A stretch of 64,000 nt of DNA from Deltaproteobacteria bacterium (GTDB taxonomy: Bacteria > Desulfobacterota > Deferrimicrobia > Deferrimicrobiales > Deferrimicrobiaceae): contig JAKAHC010000002.1 of NCBI GenBank assembly GCA_021815305.1, positions 344,284 through 408,283 on the forward strand. Direction: 5' to 3'. The translations under genes and the position numbers were made by a program. The notes beneath the pieces were generated by a model, which saw only the letters and a program-made list of their open reading frames with translations, was not told the DNA's origin and searched no databases. This document shows positions 38,888 to 48,788 of this stretch, piece by piece. The stretch's first letter is position 1. The number at the start of each line of letters is the position of its first letter.

Positions 38888-40804
38888 CTATTTCCTCTCG
38901 AGGGCGAGGTTATACGTGAGTTGCAGCGTGTCGAAGGAACGCCACCCCCAGGCGGCGCCGAAGACCCACAGCAGGGCGACTCCCGCCAGGGCCGTTCCGA
39001 TCACAATCGACTGCATGTCCGAAACCAGGTCGTGGGCGGACCCCCCGGCGCCCAGGGAAACGGTGAGCGCCCCCAGGGGAAGGGAAAGCAGGACGCCGTA
39101 GATCAGCGCCCGGAAATCCTTCCCCGCCCACAAGGCGCCCGTCCCGGGAAAAAAGACGGAACACGCCCGGACGTACCGGCGATGGAAGCGGATGGTGAGG
39201 ATCCGCCACTCCCGCTCTTCCCCGCCGCGAACCCCGCTTCCCACCTGGGCCCGGCACGAATTGCAGATGTCGGTGGTTTCCCGGCTCCCCACGATCAGCG
39301 TCCGGGTGCCGCAGGAACGGCAGGTGCTGTGCATCCATAACTTGCGGGAGAGCGATTTCCAGAGGGCCGCCCAGATCCACCCCGCCCCGAGGAACAGCAG
39401 GACCCTGTTTCCGGGAACCGGACGAAAGAAGAGATCCTGGAAGGCGCTCCGTCCGGATTCCCGAAGCTCATCCCCCCGCAGCGTGAAAAGGTTCTTCCAC
39501 ACGTTGGCCATGGGAAGGGGGGAAGGGATGAGCTCCCCGTGGGTCAGTTCCTCCGGGCCGAATTCGAAAGGCGCGAGGTGCCTGAGGCTCGCCCATGCGC
39601 TTTGCTGGACCCTCGCGGCCCGTTCCAGGCGGAACAACTGGAGGTACATCTGGTAGGCATTCCAGTGGGCGGGTCCCCCGGAGGGGCTTTTCTCCACGGC
39701 CGCATCGAAGTCCGCGACGGCTTCGTCCTTCTTTCCGAGCCATGCGCGGACGATTCCGCGGTTGTTGTACGTCGCGGCGGTGCCGCCGCCCTCGCCGATC
39801 AGCTGGGTCCAGAGGGTTTCCGATTTCTCCAGATCGCCCGACTCCATCTCCGCCCGCGCGCGCGCGAACTTCACCATATCCGACCAGCCGGCGCCGGACA
39901 GGAGATCCCCGGCCTCCGCCCCCGTTTCCGGCCAACTCTGCGGGAAGTACCCCTCCCCCCCAAGCCAGCTGCCGTGACGCGTATCCCCCGTCAACCGGGC
40001 GATCGACCGCAGGACCCCGCCGCAGAGAAACACTCCGGCGAGGAGCAAAATCGCCGTCATCGCGATCAGGAGCTCCCCGCGCCGCAGATACCCCGCGGAG
40101 AGCGCGAACCAGAAGATCGCCGCCACTCCCAGGCCCATGCCTGCGGCGACGGGACCGACGAAGCACAGGAGGACGGCCAGGGATGCGAAAATCTCGGGGC
40201 GAGGAAGCCGCTTGAATCCCCGGGAAATGTCGGAGATCAGGGCGGGGCGGGCGCGCAGGAAGAGGGAAATCGAAGACCAGACCGCGAACCAGCACGCCGC
40301 CGCGGAAACGAAGAACAGGAGCCAGGCGGCGCATCCCAGCAGGGCGGGGGCGTACTGGCGCAACGCTCCCCGAAACCCCCGCATGTCCTCGAACAGCCGG
40401 TCCGGCCCTTCGAACCGGACCAGGTCGTCCCGGATCAGCCAGGCCCACAGGGAGACGGAAAACGGGGAAACCCGGGTTACCGCGCGAAGCGCCCCCCCCG
40501 CCTCGCCCTTCCAACCCTCTTTCCACGCACGGGCGAAGATCGCGTCCGGGATGGCGTTGATGGAAAGGATCCCGTGGCGGAACATCGCCTCCCGCAAAGC
40601 GCGGACCTTCCGCCCCAGTTCTTCCTCTTTTCCCGGACCCGCCGCGTCGACCACGTCCTGCGCAAGGTTGCGAACGCTCGCCGGATAACCGGGAAACGGT
40701 CCCGCCGCAACTCCGCGGGACGGGACGAAAAGGAAAAGCGCCAGAAGGACGAACGCGACGTTCGGGCATGCCCTTCGGGGCCGACTGGAAACCCGTCGAG
40801 TCAT
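38888..40804 (-). CDS. TPR-containing membrane protein with zinc ribbon
   Basis: No named family recognised. The 638-residue product has a signal or anchor at 14-33, an N-terminal soluble part, several membrane helices (~150-270), a TPR-like stretch (ESGDLEKSETLWTQLI, NNRGIVRAWLGKKDEAVADF) around 320-380, another helix, a CxxC…CxxC zinc ribbon (CRSCGT … CNSC) near 505-530, and C-terminal helices. It forms a two-gene unit with the DUF4388 gene. ATG 40804 has no Shine-Dalgarno. It is divergent from mazG across 40 bases. Confidence 0.75.
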   Translation of the reverse strand: MTRRVSSRPRRACPNVAFVLLALFLFVPSRGVAAGPFPGYPASVRNLAQDVVDAAGPGKEEELGRKVRALREAMFRHGILSINAIPDAIFARAWKEGWKGEAGGALRAVTRVSPFSVSLWAWLIRDDLVRFEGPDRLFEDMRGFRGALRQYAPALLGCAAWLLFFVSAAACWFAVWSSISLFLRARPALISDISRGFKRLPRPEIFASLAVLLCFVGPVAAGMGLGVAAIFWFALSAGYLRRGELLIAMTAILLLAGVFLCGGVLRSIARLTGDTRHGSWLGGEGYFPQSWPETGAEAGDLLSGAGWSDMVKFARARAEMESGDLEKSETLWTQLIGEGGGTAATYNNRGIVRAWLGKKDEAVADFDAAVEKSPSGGPAHWNAYQMYLQLFRLERAARVQQSAWASLRHLAPFEFGPEELTHGELIPSPLPMANVWKNLFTLRGDELRESGRSAFQDLFFRPVPGNRVLLFLGAGWIWAALWKSLSRKLWMHSTCRSCGTRTLIVGSRETTDICNSCRAQVGSGVRGGEEREWRILTIRFHRRYVRACSVFFPGTGALWAGKDFRALIYGVLLSLPLGALTVSLGAGGSAHDLVSDMQSIVIGTALAGVALLWVFGAAWGWRSFDTLQLTYNLALERK

Positions 40805-40844
40805 AACGGTTTATGCTAACATTAGTGCGGGGAAAATTCTCTAA

Positions 40845-41618
40845 ATGGACGACTTCCGAAAACTGGTGGACATCATGGCGCGCCTCCGCGGCGAGGGGGG
40901 GTGCGAGTGGGACCGCGTCCAGAACCACGACACCTTGCGACAATACCTGGTGGAGGAGACGCACGAGGTGGTCGACGCGATCCGGCGCAAGGATCCTTCC
41001 CTTCTTTGCGAAGAGCTGGGCGATCTCCTGCTCCAGATCCTGTTTCACGCGCAGATCGCCAAGGAAAACGGTGAGTTCGATATATCCGACGTGATCGCGT
41101 CCCTCTCCGGGAAGATGATCCGGAGACACCCGCATGTCTTCGGGGACAGCCGGGCGGACAGCCCGGAGGCGGTATCCCTCCAGTGGGAGCACATCAAGCG
41201 CACGGTGGAGAACCGCTCCCACCCTTCCCTCGTCGACGGGGTCCCGCGGGAGTTTCCCTCGCTCCTGCGCGCAGCCAAGATCTCGAAAAAGGCGGCGCGC
41301 GCGGGCTTCGACTGGGAACGGACCGACCAGGTCGTCGACAAGCTCCGGGAGGAACTCGCCGAGTTGGAGGAGGCGATGGGAGAGGGAGATCCGTCCCGGA
41401 TGGAACACGAGATGGGGGACGTCCTGTTCGCACTGGTCAACCTGTCCCGTTTCCTCGGCCTGAACCCCGAGGTCGCGATGATGTCGGCCAACGACCGGTT
41501 CGAACGCCGGTTCCGGGAGATGGAAAAAATCGCATCGGAATCGGGAAGTTCCATCGAAGAGTCCGACATGCGAACCCTTGACCTCCTCTGGGAGATGGCC
41601 AAGAAGGCCACCTCCTGA
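40845..41618 (+). CDS. mazG: Nucleoside triphosphate pyrophosphohydrolase MazG
   Basis: Hydrolyses NTPs and dNTPs, and in some bacteria lowers ppGpp. The 257-residue tandem-domain product has two MazG halves with EExxE-ExxD metal motifs: EETHEVVDAIRRKD … CEELGDLLLQ and EELAELEEAMGE … HEMGDVLFALVN. Start is ATG 40845. The only plus-strand gene in a long minus-strand region apart from rpsT, it converges on ogt. Confidence 0.95.
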   Translation: MDDFRKLVDIMARLRGEGGCEWDRVQNHDTLRQYLVEETHEVVDAIRRKDPSLLCEELGDLLLQILFHAQIAKENGEFDISDVIASLSGKMIRRHPHVFGDSRADSPEAVSLQWEHIKRTVENRSHPSLVDGVPREFPSLLRAAKISKKAARAGFDWERTDQVVDKLREELAELEEAMGEGDPSRMEHEMGDVLFALVNLSRFLGLNPEVAMMSANDRFERRFREMEKIASESGSSIEESDMRTLDLLWEMAKKATS

Positions 41619-41630
41619 AGTCCCGTCCCG

Positions 41631-41676
41631 TTATCCACATCCTCTGTGGACTTTCTGTGGATTCCCCTGTGGAAAT
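41631..41676. promoter_or_regulatory. Cluster of DnaA-box-like sequences
   Basis: A perfect DnaA box TTATCCACA on the plus strand (41631-41639) is followed by three inverted, degenerate copies with the same TCCACA core: 41645-41653, 41656-41664 and 41668-41676. The last two match TTATCCACA at 7 of 9 and the first at 6 of 9. They are spaced 11-12 bases, about one helical turn. The cluster is in the convergent gap between mazG and ogt. No replication-origin genes lie in the window. Confidence 0.45.
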
Positions 41677-41739
41677 TCCGGGGCATCCGCGTCGCGATGG
41701 CCCCTCCGCCAGATTGCCTGTTTCTTGGGCAGGAAAGAG

Positions 41740-42300
41740 TCACCGCGGCAGGCTCCCCTCGAAAACAAGGAGAGAACGCTTCGCAGCCAGCCCCTTTCCG
41801 AACCCGGTGAGCCGTCCGTCCGCGCCCAAAACCCTGTGGCACGGGATGAGGACCGGCCATGGGTTCCTCCCGAGCGCCCCCCCCACGGCGCGTGACGCTT
41901 TCGGCGCTCCGGAACGCGCCGCGATCTCCCCGTAGCTCGCCGTGAGGCCCGGGGGAATGGACGCCGCAGCCGCGAGCACCTTCCGGTCGAAAGGGGAAAC
42001 CCGCTCCCACGCGAACGGCAGGGAGAGCACCTCCGCCGGAGAAGGAAAATCGGCGGCGGCATACCGTTCCAGGAGATCGGCCGCCCTGGCGGGGTCACCG
42101 CGGAAGGGCCGGACCCCGGGATGCGCGATGCGGATCCGGAGGAAGAGCCGCCGCTCGGAGGCTTCCCACGCAACCGAGAGGATCCTGCCTTCGCCGAAAA
42201 CCAGCGCGGCCAGGCCGTGGGGCAGGCGCACGACGGGCGTGTGGAAGACCTCTCCGTGACGAGCCGGATTCGCCGCATTTGCCGGTTTTCCCTTTGACAT
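41740..42300 (-). CDS. ogt: Methylated-DNA-protein cysteine methyltransferase
   Basis: Removes O6-alkyl groups from guanine by transfer to its own Cys. The 186-residue product has the active site PCHRV with Cys154, after ASRAVGGALGRNP, and an N-terminal ribonuclease-like domain. Its start region overlaps the -35 box of the divergent rpsT promoter (42294-42299). It converges on mazG with a 121-base gap holding the DnaA-like boxes. Confidence 0.94.
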   Translation of the reverse strand: MSKGKPANAANPARHGEVFHTPVVRLPHGLAALVFGEGRILSVAWEASERRLFLRIRIAHPGVRPFRGDPARAADLLERYAAADFPSPAEVLSLPFAWERVSPFDRKVLAAAASIPPGLTASYGEIAARSGAPKASRAVGGALGRNPWPVLIPCHRVLGADGRLTGFGKGLAAKRSLLVFEGSLPR

Positions 42301-42322
42301 TTCGCCTCTCCTGTCGTTTAAT
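42294..42322 (+). promoter_or_regulatory. Sigma70 promoter for rpsT
   Basis: Perfect -35 TTGACA (42294-42299), 17-base spacer, and -10 TTTAAT (42317-42322, 5 of 6). Transcription would begin near 42329, leaving a ~38-base leader with AAGGAGG before the TTG start. The -35 box overlaps the ogt ATG on the other strand. Confidence 0.8.
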
Positions 42323-42366
42323 ACCTATTTTCCGATTTCAGCGAACGGATCGCAAGGAGGCACAGG

Positions 42367-42636
42367 TTGGCCAAGCACCCGTCGGCCGTGAAGCGACACA
42401 AGCAGAGTCTCAAGCGCAGAGCGCGGAATCGCCATGTCCGGTCGAGCGTGAAGAGCATCACAAAGGATGTCCGGCTCGAGATCGCGGAAGGCGGCGAAAA
42501 AAGCGCCGAACTTCTCCGGGAGGCGGCGTCCGTCATCGCCCGGGCCGGCTCCAAGGGCGTCCTCCACAAGAAGACAGCCTCCCGCAAGGTCTCCCGCCTG
42601 GCGAAGGCCGTCCACAAGGCACAGGCCGGGAAGTAG
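42367..42636 (+). CDS. rpsT: 30S ribosomal protein S20
   Basis: Helical small-subunit protein that binds 16S rRNA. The 89-residue product starts with AKHPSAVKRHKQSLKRRARN and ends with the KKTASRKVSRLAKAV helix. The start is TTG at 42367, behind AAGGAGGCACAGG; no ATG is available. It is transcribed from the promoter at 42294-42322 and converges on holA; their stop codons form the two arms of a short inverted repeat. Confidence 0.96.
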   Translation: MAKHPSAVKRHKQSLKRRARNRHVRSSVKSITKDVRLEIAEGGEKSAELLREAASVIARAGSKGVLHKKTASRKVSRLAKAVHKAQAGK

Positions 42637-42649
42637 CGAAGAATAACCG

Positions 42650-43564
42650 CTACGAAAGAAGCGAAAGCAGCCGGATCTCGTACACCTGCTCGGGGGAGAG
42701 CCTGCTCTCCCCCTTGATCTCCCGATCGATCCGCGACAGGACGCGGAAGAGTTCCGCGGCGCGCTCCGCGCCGACCCCTCCCCCCTTGCCGCGGACGCGG
42801 TCCCGAAGATACCACGCCACGGCGCCGTTCAGCTTGTGGTAATCCTCGGCTTCCGCCGTCGCCGCGAACCGTCGCAGGAGGGCAAGGCACGCCGCACGCT
42901 CCTTCCGCACCAGGGCCTCGGCCAGGCGGAACGGGTTCACCTCGCCCCGGAAGACGCACACCGCCCGGATATCCTCCTCACGCACCTCGCCCCGGCCCGC
43001 GGCGAACGCGAGCACCTTGTCGAGTTCCACGGCCAGCGCGTCGAAGGACGCCCCCACCCACCTTGCGAGAAACTCGGCCGCCGCCCTCGGCAGCACGGCG
43101 CCCTTCGCCTTCGCCGCCTCCACGGCGTGCCGCGCCAGGGCTTCCACCACCGGATCCTCTCCGGGCGCGGCGGAGAGCAGGTTCCCGGTCCGGGAAAAAC
43201 TCTGCGCCTGTCGGTAGTCCGTCCCGTGGAGGACCAGAATCGCGGACGGTTCGGGAGCCTCGAGGTACGTCTTGATCCCGTCCCGGTGGCCTTTCTTCAT
43301 CTCGGCGAGGTCCGGAAGGGTGAAGATGCGGTGACGGGCGAAAAAGGAAGGAGAACGCCATGCGACGGCGGGAGGCTCCCGTTCGAGGTCGTTCACGGTC
43401 CAGTGGAACGTTTCCACGGACGCCCCGCCGGCGCGCAGGTTCCTTTCCCAGGAGAGCGCCAGGAGCCCCGCAAGGCCCGCCCCCGGGCCGTACAGGAAAT
43501 ACGCGGGCGCCGGCCCCCGGTCGAGCCAGCTCCGGAAGATCGTCGGTCCGGCCGCGGGTTTCAA
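42650..43564 (-). CDS. holA: DNA polymerase III delta subunit
   Basis: Clamp-loader delta subunit that opens the beta clamp. The 304-residue product has the delta N-terminal domain (PAYFLYGPGAGLAGLLALSW) and the typical C-terminal RLLSLLS after YHKLNGAVAWYLRDRV. The TTG start at 43564 overlaps the lptE stop (TTGA). leuS-lptE-holA is the E. coli order, which supports the call although delta proteins diverge strongly. Confidence 0.88.
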   Translation of the reverse strand: MKPAAGPTIFRSWLDRGPAPAYFLYGPGAGLAGLLALSWERNLRAGGASVETFHWTVNDLEREPPAVAWRSPSFFARHRIFTLPDLAEMKKGHRDGIKTYLEAPEPSAILVLHGTDYRQAQSFSRTGNLLSAAPGEDPVVEALARHAVEAAKAKGAVLPRAAAEFLARWVGASFDALAVELDKVLAFAAGRGEVREEDIRAVCVFRGEVNPFRLAEALVRKERAACLALLRRFAATAEAEDYHKLNGAVAWYLRDRVRGKGGGVGAERAAELFRVLSRIDREIKGESRLSPEQVYEIRLLSLLS

Positions 43565-44100
43565 AGGATGACGCGGAGGGTCTGGGCGATCCGCAGCACG
43601 AGGCGCCTGGCGGCAACTTCGAAGGCGGCCCGGCGGTTGGCCTCGGTGTACTGCGCGTCGCTGCCCGAGAAGTAGGAGGCGGTCTCGGAAAGCCCGGCTT
43701 CCTTCCAGAGCACCCTTCCCCGCGTGACCTCGACCACCCGGATGTCCACGACCACCGAGAGACGGTTCTCCAGCGCGAAACGGTCCGCCGCGTGGGAGAA
43801 GATGTCCTCCCGGATCCTTCGCAGCTTCCCTTCGACCAGGTAGTCCGCCCCGGCGGAGGAAAACGTCCCGCGGAACCCGGTCTTGCGGAGCTCCTCCCGC
43901 AGGCGGGCCGCGAAGTAGGGCCCGGCGTCGGCCTCGGGAGAATCGTTCGCGAACGGGGAAACGTCCACGCGGACCGACGGGTCGGAGAAACGGGTCGCCC
44001 CGCCGCCCTGGAGATGGTAGCCGCACCCGACCGCCGCCAGCATGACGACCACGGCCAGCGCGCAGGCGGCCCTTCGGCCCAAGGATCTCCCTCCCTTCAC
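43561..44100 (-). CDS. lptE: LPS-assembly lipoprotein LptE
   Basis: Outer-membrane lipoprotein that plugs the LptD channel for LPS insertion. The 179-residue product has a lipobox ending [13 protein letters not shown], the usual LptE start of the mature protein, and the family motif [18 protein letters not shown] helix. The GTG start overlaps the leuS stop (GTGA). Neighbours leuS and holA make the assignment strong. Confidence 0.9.
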   Translation of the reverse strand: MKGGRSLGRRAACALAVVVMLAAVGCGYHLQGGGATRFSDPSVRVDVSPFANDSPEADAGPYFAARLREELRKTGFRGTFSSAGADYLVEGKLRRIREDIFSHAADRFALENRLSVVVDIRVVEVTRGRVLWKEAGLSETASYFSGSDAQYTEANRRAAFEVAARRLVLRIAQTLRVIL

Positions 44101-46676
44101 GCGACGACGATGCTCACGAGCTTCCGGGGCACGTACACGGTCTTGCGGACCTGCTTCCCCTCCGTGTACTCCCGGACCTTCGGATCGGCCATCGCCAGTT
44201 CCCGCACCTCCTGCTCGGCCGCGGTCGTGCCGACGGTGAGCTTGGACCGGACCTTCCCGTTCACCTGGACGACCACCTCCACCGTCTCCTCCCGGACGAC
44301 GGATACGTCCGCGGCGGGCCAGGACCGCGTGCAGAGCAGTCCCTCTCCTCCGATGCGCTCCCAGAGTTCCTCGCCGGCGTGGGGAGCAAAGGGGGCGAGC
44401 ATGTGCAGCAGGATCGTGACCGCCTCCCGAAGCGCCGACGAGGTTCCGGGACTTTCCCAGGCGGCATCCTCGACGAGGTAGAGGAAGTTGACCATCTCCA
44501 TGATCGCCGAGATGGCCGTATTGAAATGGAACCTCTCCTCCACGTCCCCGGTGACCTTCAGGAGGGTTTTGTGGGTCACCTGCCTGATCCGGCGGACCTC
44601 CTCCGAATCGTCCCACTGCCGGGGAGCCGCGGCGATCGCGGGCGCGCGTTGCGCCACCAACCGGTAGACACGCCCCAGAAAACGGAACGCGCCTTCCACC
44701 CCCTGCTCGTTCCAGTCGAGGTCCTTTTCCGGGGGCGCCGCGAAGAGGATGAACAACCGCGCCGTATCCGCCCCGTACCGCGCGATCAGCGTGGAAGGCT
44801 CCACCACGTTGCGCTTGGACTTGGACATCTTCATCGACCGGCCGACGTCTACCTGCTCTCCGCACTGGAGGCACTTCCCGTCCGCGTCCACCTCTTCCGG
44901 GTACCTCCACCCGTGCTTGGGGCACTCCATCGTCTGCATGCAGACCATCCCCTGGGAGAGCAGCTTCCGGAACGGCTCGTTCCCGGGCGCCAGTCCCTTG
45001 TCCCGCAGATACTTGTGAAAGAACCGGGCATAGATGAGGTGCATGCAGGCGTGCTCCACGCCGCCCACGTACTGGTCCACGGGCGCGAACCGCCGCATCT
45101 TCTCGGGGTCGAGCGGAGCGCGGTCGTTCCCCGGGTCGATGTACCGCAGGAAATACCAGCTCGATTCGACGAACGTGTCGAACGTGTCCGTCTCGCGCCG
45201 GGCGGGTTTCCCACAGGCGGGACAGGGCACGCGGAGCCACTCTTCCGCCGCCGCCAGGGGATTCCCCCGTTCGCGCGTGTAGGGAAGGTCCTCCGGGAGA
45301 ACCACGGGGAGCTGATCTTCAGGGACGGGAACGATTCCGCACGCCTCGCAATGGACCACCGGGATCGGGCATCCCCAGTACCGCTGCCTGCTCACGCCCC
45401 AGTCCCGGAGCCGGTACTGCACCGTCCCGCGACCTTCCCCCCTCTCTTCCAGTCGGCGCGTGATCGCCTTCTTCCCCTCGGCGCTGTCCATTCCCGTGAA
45501 CTCGCCCGACCGGACCAGCCATCCCGGCCCCTCGTGGGCGGCAACCATCGTTTCGGGATCGAGCGCGTCCTCCCCCTCGGGCTGCACGACGACGGAGACG
45601 GGCAGCCCGTACTTGCGGGCGAACTCGAAGTCGCGCTGGTCGTGCGCGGGAACCGCCATCACCGCCCCGGTGCCGTACTCGTACAGCACGAAATTGGCTG
45701 CATATACAGGGATCCTCGACCCGGTGACCGGGTTGATGCAGTACCCGCCGGTGAAGACGCCCTCCTTGACCTGGTCCTCTCCCGTCCGGGCCGTCCGGTC
45801 CTGGCGGGAGACACGGTCCACGAACTCCCGGACCTGCTTTTCCTTCCCCGCCCGTCGCGCGAATTCCATCACCATGGGGTGCTCGGGAGCCATGCTCATG
45901 AAGGTGGCGCCGAACAGCGTGTCGGGACGGGTGGTGAAGACCGTGATCCCCCCCTCCCCGTCGGACAGCGGAAAGCGGATCTCCGCGCCCTCGCTGCGGC
46001 CGATCCAGTTGCGCTGCATCTCGAGGATGTTCTCCGGCCATCCCCCGGCGAGTTCCCCGTGCCCCGAGAGCAGCTCTTCGGCGTACTTCGTGATCCCGAG
46101 GAACCACTGGTCGAGTTCTTTCTGGGTCACCGGGGTCTGGTCGTGGATGAAGCAAGTTCCGTCGCGGTTGACCTGCTCGTTGGCGAGAACCGTCTGGCAC
46201 TCCTCGCACCAGTTGAGGGTGGCGCGCTTGCGGTAGGCCAGGCCGTCCTTCATCATCCAAAGGAAGAAGAGCTGCTCCCAACGGTAGTAACCGGGCGAGC
46301 AGGTTGCGATCTCGCGGTCCCAATCGTAGGAGATCCCCATCTGCTTGAGCTGCTCCCGCATGAACGCGATGTTCTCCCACGTCCACTTGGCGGGATGCGT
46401 GCCGTGGCGGAACGCGGCGTTCTCCGCCGGCAGGCCGAAAGCGTCCCATCCGATCGGGTGCAGCACCTGGTAGCCCCGCATCCTCATGAAACGGGCGAGA
46501 AGATCCCCGATCGTGTAGACGCGGACGTGTCCCATGTGGATCCGGCCGGAAGGGTACGGGAACATCTCGAGGCAGTAATACTTCGGCGCGGACAGATCGT
46601 CCGGGCAGCGGAACACCCCCGCCTCCTCCCACGCCTTCCGCCACTTGCCTTCGATGTTCGCGGGGATGTACTTCAC
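44097..46676 (-). CDS. leuS: Leucyl-tRNA synthetase
   Basis: Charges tRNA-Leu. The 859-residue class I enzyme has the HIGH motif as HMGH in [16 protein letters not shown], the CP1 editing domain ([16 protein letters not shown]), a Zn-binding CxxC region, [12 protein letters not shown], and the C-terminal anticodon domain. The GTG start at 46676 overlaps the nusB stop (GTGA). Normal full length. Confidence 0.97.
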   Translation of the reverse strand: MKYIPANIEGKWRKAWEEAGVFRCPDDLSAPKYYCLEMFPYPSGRIHMGHVRVYTIGDLLARFMRMRGYQVLHPIGWDAFGLPAENAAFRHGTHPAKWTWENIAFMREQLKQMGISYDWDREIATCSPGYYRWEQLFFLWMMKDGLAYRKRATLNWCEECQTVLANEQVNRDGTCFIHDQTPVTQKELDQWFLGITKYAEELLSGHGELAGGWPENILEMQRNWIGRSEGAEIRFPLSDGEGGITVFTTRPDTLFGATFMSMAPEHPMVMEFARRAGKEKQVREFVDRVSRQDRTARTGEDQVKEGVFTGGYCINPVTGSRIPVYAANFVLYEYGTGAVMAVPAHDQRDFEFARKYGLPVSVVVQPEGEDALDPETMVAAHEGPGWLVRSGEFTGMDSAEGKKAITRRLEERGEGRGTVQYRLRDWGVSRQRYWGCPIPVVHCEACGIVPVPEDQLPVVLPEDLPYTRERGNPLAAAEEWLRVPCPACGKPARRETDTFDTFVESSWYFLRYIDPGNDRAPLDPEKMRRFAPVDQYVGGVEHACMHLIYARFFHKYLRDKGLAPGNEPFRKLLSQGMVCMQTMECPKHGWRYPEEVDADGKCLQCGEQVDVGRSMKMSKSKRNVVEPSTLIARYGADTARLFILFAAPPEKDLDWNEQGVEGAFRFLGRVYRLVAQRAPAIAAAPRQWDDSEEVRRIRQVTHKTLLKVTGDVEERFHFNTAISAIMEMVNFLYLVEDAAWESPGTSSALREAVTILLHMLAPFAPHAGEELWERIGGEGLLCTRSWPAADVSVVREETVEVVVQVNGKVRSKLTVGTTAAEQEVRELAMADPKVREYTEGKQVRKTVYVPRKLVSIVVA

Positions 46677-47089
46677 GCCTTTCCCTCCGTCTTCTTCCGC
46701 ATGAGCTCGCAGATCCGGTCCAGGATCCCGTTGACGAAAGCCCCCGACTCCTCCGCGCCGAACCGTTTCCCGAGATCGACCGCCTCGTTGATCGCCACCG
46801 CGAACGGGATGTCCCTGCCGTAGCGGATCTCGTACGCGCCGAGGCGCAGGATGTTCCGGTCCACCAGCGCCATCCGCTCGACGCGCCAGTGCTCCGCCGC
46901 CTTTCCGATCAAGGCGTCGATCTCCTGCCGACGCTCCCAGACGCCGCGGACCGTCTCGAGGTAATACTCCCCGTCCGTCGGCGCGGGGGAGGTCAACGCG
47001 AAAAGGGGGATGGCCTCGTCCGGGCCAACCCCCAGGGCGTCCATCAGGAACAGCGTCTGGAAAACCTTCTCCCGGGATTCCCTTCGCAC
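46673..47089 (-). CDS. nusB: Transcription antitermination factor NusB
   Basis: Binds boxA RNA with S10 during rRNA transcription. The 138-residue all-helical product has [19 protein letters not shown] and [26 protein letters not shown], the NusB signature. It starts at GTG 47089. ribH-nusB adjacency is the classical order. Confidence 0.95.
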   Translation of the reverse strand: MRRESREKVFQTLFLMDALGVGPDEAIPLFALTSPAPTDGEYYLETVRGVWERRQEIDALIGKAAEHWRVERMALVDRNILRLGAYEIRYGRDIPFAVAINEAVDLGKRFGAEESGAFVNGILDRICELMRKKTEGKA

Positions 47090-47102
47090 GTAGACGTATT
47101 AC

Positions 47103-47564
47103 CTACATTTTCCGCAGCAGGTTGACCATCTCCAGTGCGGACTGGGCGGCTTCGGCGCCCTTGTTCCCCGACTTCGTGCCCGCGCGCTCGATCGCCTGCT
47201 CCACCGTGTCGGTGGTGAGCACGCCGAAGGAAACGGGGACCCCGGTTTCCAGCATGACCTGCGCGACCCCCTTCGTGACCTCCGCGCTCAGGTAGTCGAA
47301 ATGCGGCGTGCCCCCGCGGATCAGCGCCCCCAGGGCGATCACGGCGTCCACCTTCCGGCCGGCCGCCTTCCGGACACCCAGCGGGATCTCGAACGCCCCC
47401 GGCACCTTGATCACCGCGATCCCCTTCTCGTCCACGCCGTGACGGCGCAGGGCGTCCAGCGCCCCCTCGAGCAGGCGCTCCGTGATGAAGCTGTTGAACC
47501 GCGAAACGACGACAGCGACGCTGATTCCCTGCCCCTGGAGATCCCCCTCGATCACCTGCGCCAT
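47103..47564 (-). CDS. ribH: 6,7-dimethyl-8-ribityllumazine synthase
   Basis: Penultimate step of riboflavin synthesis. The 153-residue product has [55 protein letters not shown] (catalytic His) and the [14 protein letters not shown]-terminal helix. ATG 47564 follows AGGAGGG after ribBA. It assembles into a capsid-like shell in most species. Confidence 0.96.
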   Translation of the reverse strand: MAQVIEGDLQGQGISVAVVVSRFNSFITERLLEGALDALRRHGVDEKGIAVIKVPGAFEIPLGVRKAAGRKVDAVIALGALIRGGTPHFDYLSAEVTKGVAQVMLETGVPVSFGVLTTDTVEQAIERAGTKSGNKGAEAAQSALEMVNLLRKM

Positions 47565-47574
47565 CTTTTCCCTC

Positions 47575-48780
47575 CTACTCCACGTTCAGTATGTGGCCCA
47601 TTTTCCGCTTCTTGGTCCTCAAATACCGCACGTTCGCCTCGTTCGGGGCGATCTCGATCGGCACCCGCTCCATCACTTCCAGACCGTACCCCGAAAGGCC
47701 GATGATCTTCTTGGGGTTGTTCGTGAGAAGCCGGATCTTCCGCACCCCCAGGTCCACGAGGATCTGCGCTCCCACGCCGTAGTCCCGCAGGTCGGGCTTG
47801 AAACCCAGCCGTTCGTTCGCCTCCACCGTGTCGAATCCCCGGTCCTGGAGGTTGTACGCCCGGATCTTGTTCTCGAGGCCGATCCCCCGCCCCTCCTGCC
47901 GCATGTACAGGAGGATCCCGGCGCCCTCCGCCTCGATCCGGCGCAGCGCGCTGTGGAGTTGCTCGCCGCAGTCGCACCGCAACGACCCGAACACGTCGCC
48001 GGTCAGGCACTCCGAGTGGACGCGGACCAGGACGGGTTCCTCGGGGCGGATCTCCCCCTTGACGAGGGCAAGGTGGGTTTCCCCGTTGAGCTCGTTGCAG
48101 TAGGCGTACGCCCGGAACTCGCCGCCCGTCCGGAGGGGCATCCGCGTCTCGCCGCACCGGTTCACCATCCGCTCGCGGTGCATCCGGTACTCGATCAGGT
48201 CCTTGATGGAAACGATCTTCAGGCCTTGCGCGGCCGCGAACTTCTCGAGGTCGGGCATCCGCGCCATGGTGCCGTCGTCGTTCATGATCTCGCAGATCAC
48301 GCCGGCCGGGACGCATCCCGCGAGGCGGGCAAGATCGACCGACCCTTCCGTCTGGCCGGTCCGGACGAGGACCCCGCCTTTTCTCGCGATGATGGGGAAG
48401 ACATGCCCCGGACGGACCAGGTCCTCGGGACGCGCCGTCTCGGCGATGGCGGTCCGGATCGTCGTCGCCCGGTCGTACGCGGAGATCCCCGTGCTCACCC
48501 CCCGGCGGGCCTCGATGGATACGGTGAACGCGGTCCCGAAGGAGGAGGAGTTGTCGTGCACCATCGGGGGGAGCTGGAGCCTTTTGGCGTGCTCCTCGGT
48601 AATGCTGAGGCAGATGAGTCCGCGGCCGTGGCGCGCCATGAAGTTGATCGCCTCGGGGGTGACGAACTCCGCGCCCAGCGTCAGATCCCCCTCGTTCTCG
48701 CGGTCCTCGTCGTCGACGAGAACGACCATCCTCCCCGAGCGGATCTCTTCGAGGGCTTCCTCGATCCTGGAAAGCGGCAT
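47575..48780 (-). CDS. ribBA: Bifunctional 3,4-DHBP synthase / GTP cyclohydrolase II
   Basis: Supplies both early precursors of riboflavin. The 401-residue product has RibB ([18 protein letters not shown], and [16 protein letters not shown]) and RibA, with the zinc cysteines in [21 protein letters not shown] and [18 protein letters not shown]. Both active sites look intact. It starts 8 bases after the ribE stop. Confidence 0.96.
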   Translation of the reverse strand: MPLSRIEEALEEIRSGRMVVLVDDEDRENEGDLTLGAEFVTPEAINFMARHGRGLICLSITEEHAKRLQLPPMVHDNSSSFGTAFTVSIEARRGVSTGISAYDRATTIRTAIAETARPEDLVRPGHVFPIIARKGGVLVRTGQTEGSVDLARLAGCVPAGVICEIMNDDGTMARMPDLEKFAAAQGLKIVSIKDLIEYRMHRERMVNRCGETRMPLRTGGEFRAYAYCNELNGETHLALVKGEIRPEEPVLVRVHSECLTGDVFGSLRCDCGEQLHSALRRIEAEGAGILLYMRQEGRGIGLENKIRAYNLQDRGFDTVEANERLGFKPDLRDYGVGAQILVDLGVRKIRLLTNNPKKIIGLSGYGLEVMERVPIEIAPNEANVRYLRTKKRKMGHILNVE

Positions 48781-48788
48781 TCCTTATC

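Noticed and set aside
42633..42653. Terminator between rpsT and holA
   Set aside because: GTAGCG and CGCTAC form a 6-bp inverted repeat, but it has a 9-base loop and no T-run; it mostly reflects the two facing stop codons.
44379..46823. 814-codon plus-strand frame opposite leuS
   Set aside because: Shadow of leuS, whose catalytic motifs are intact on the minus strand.
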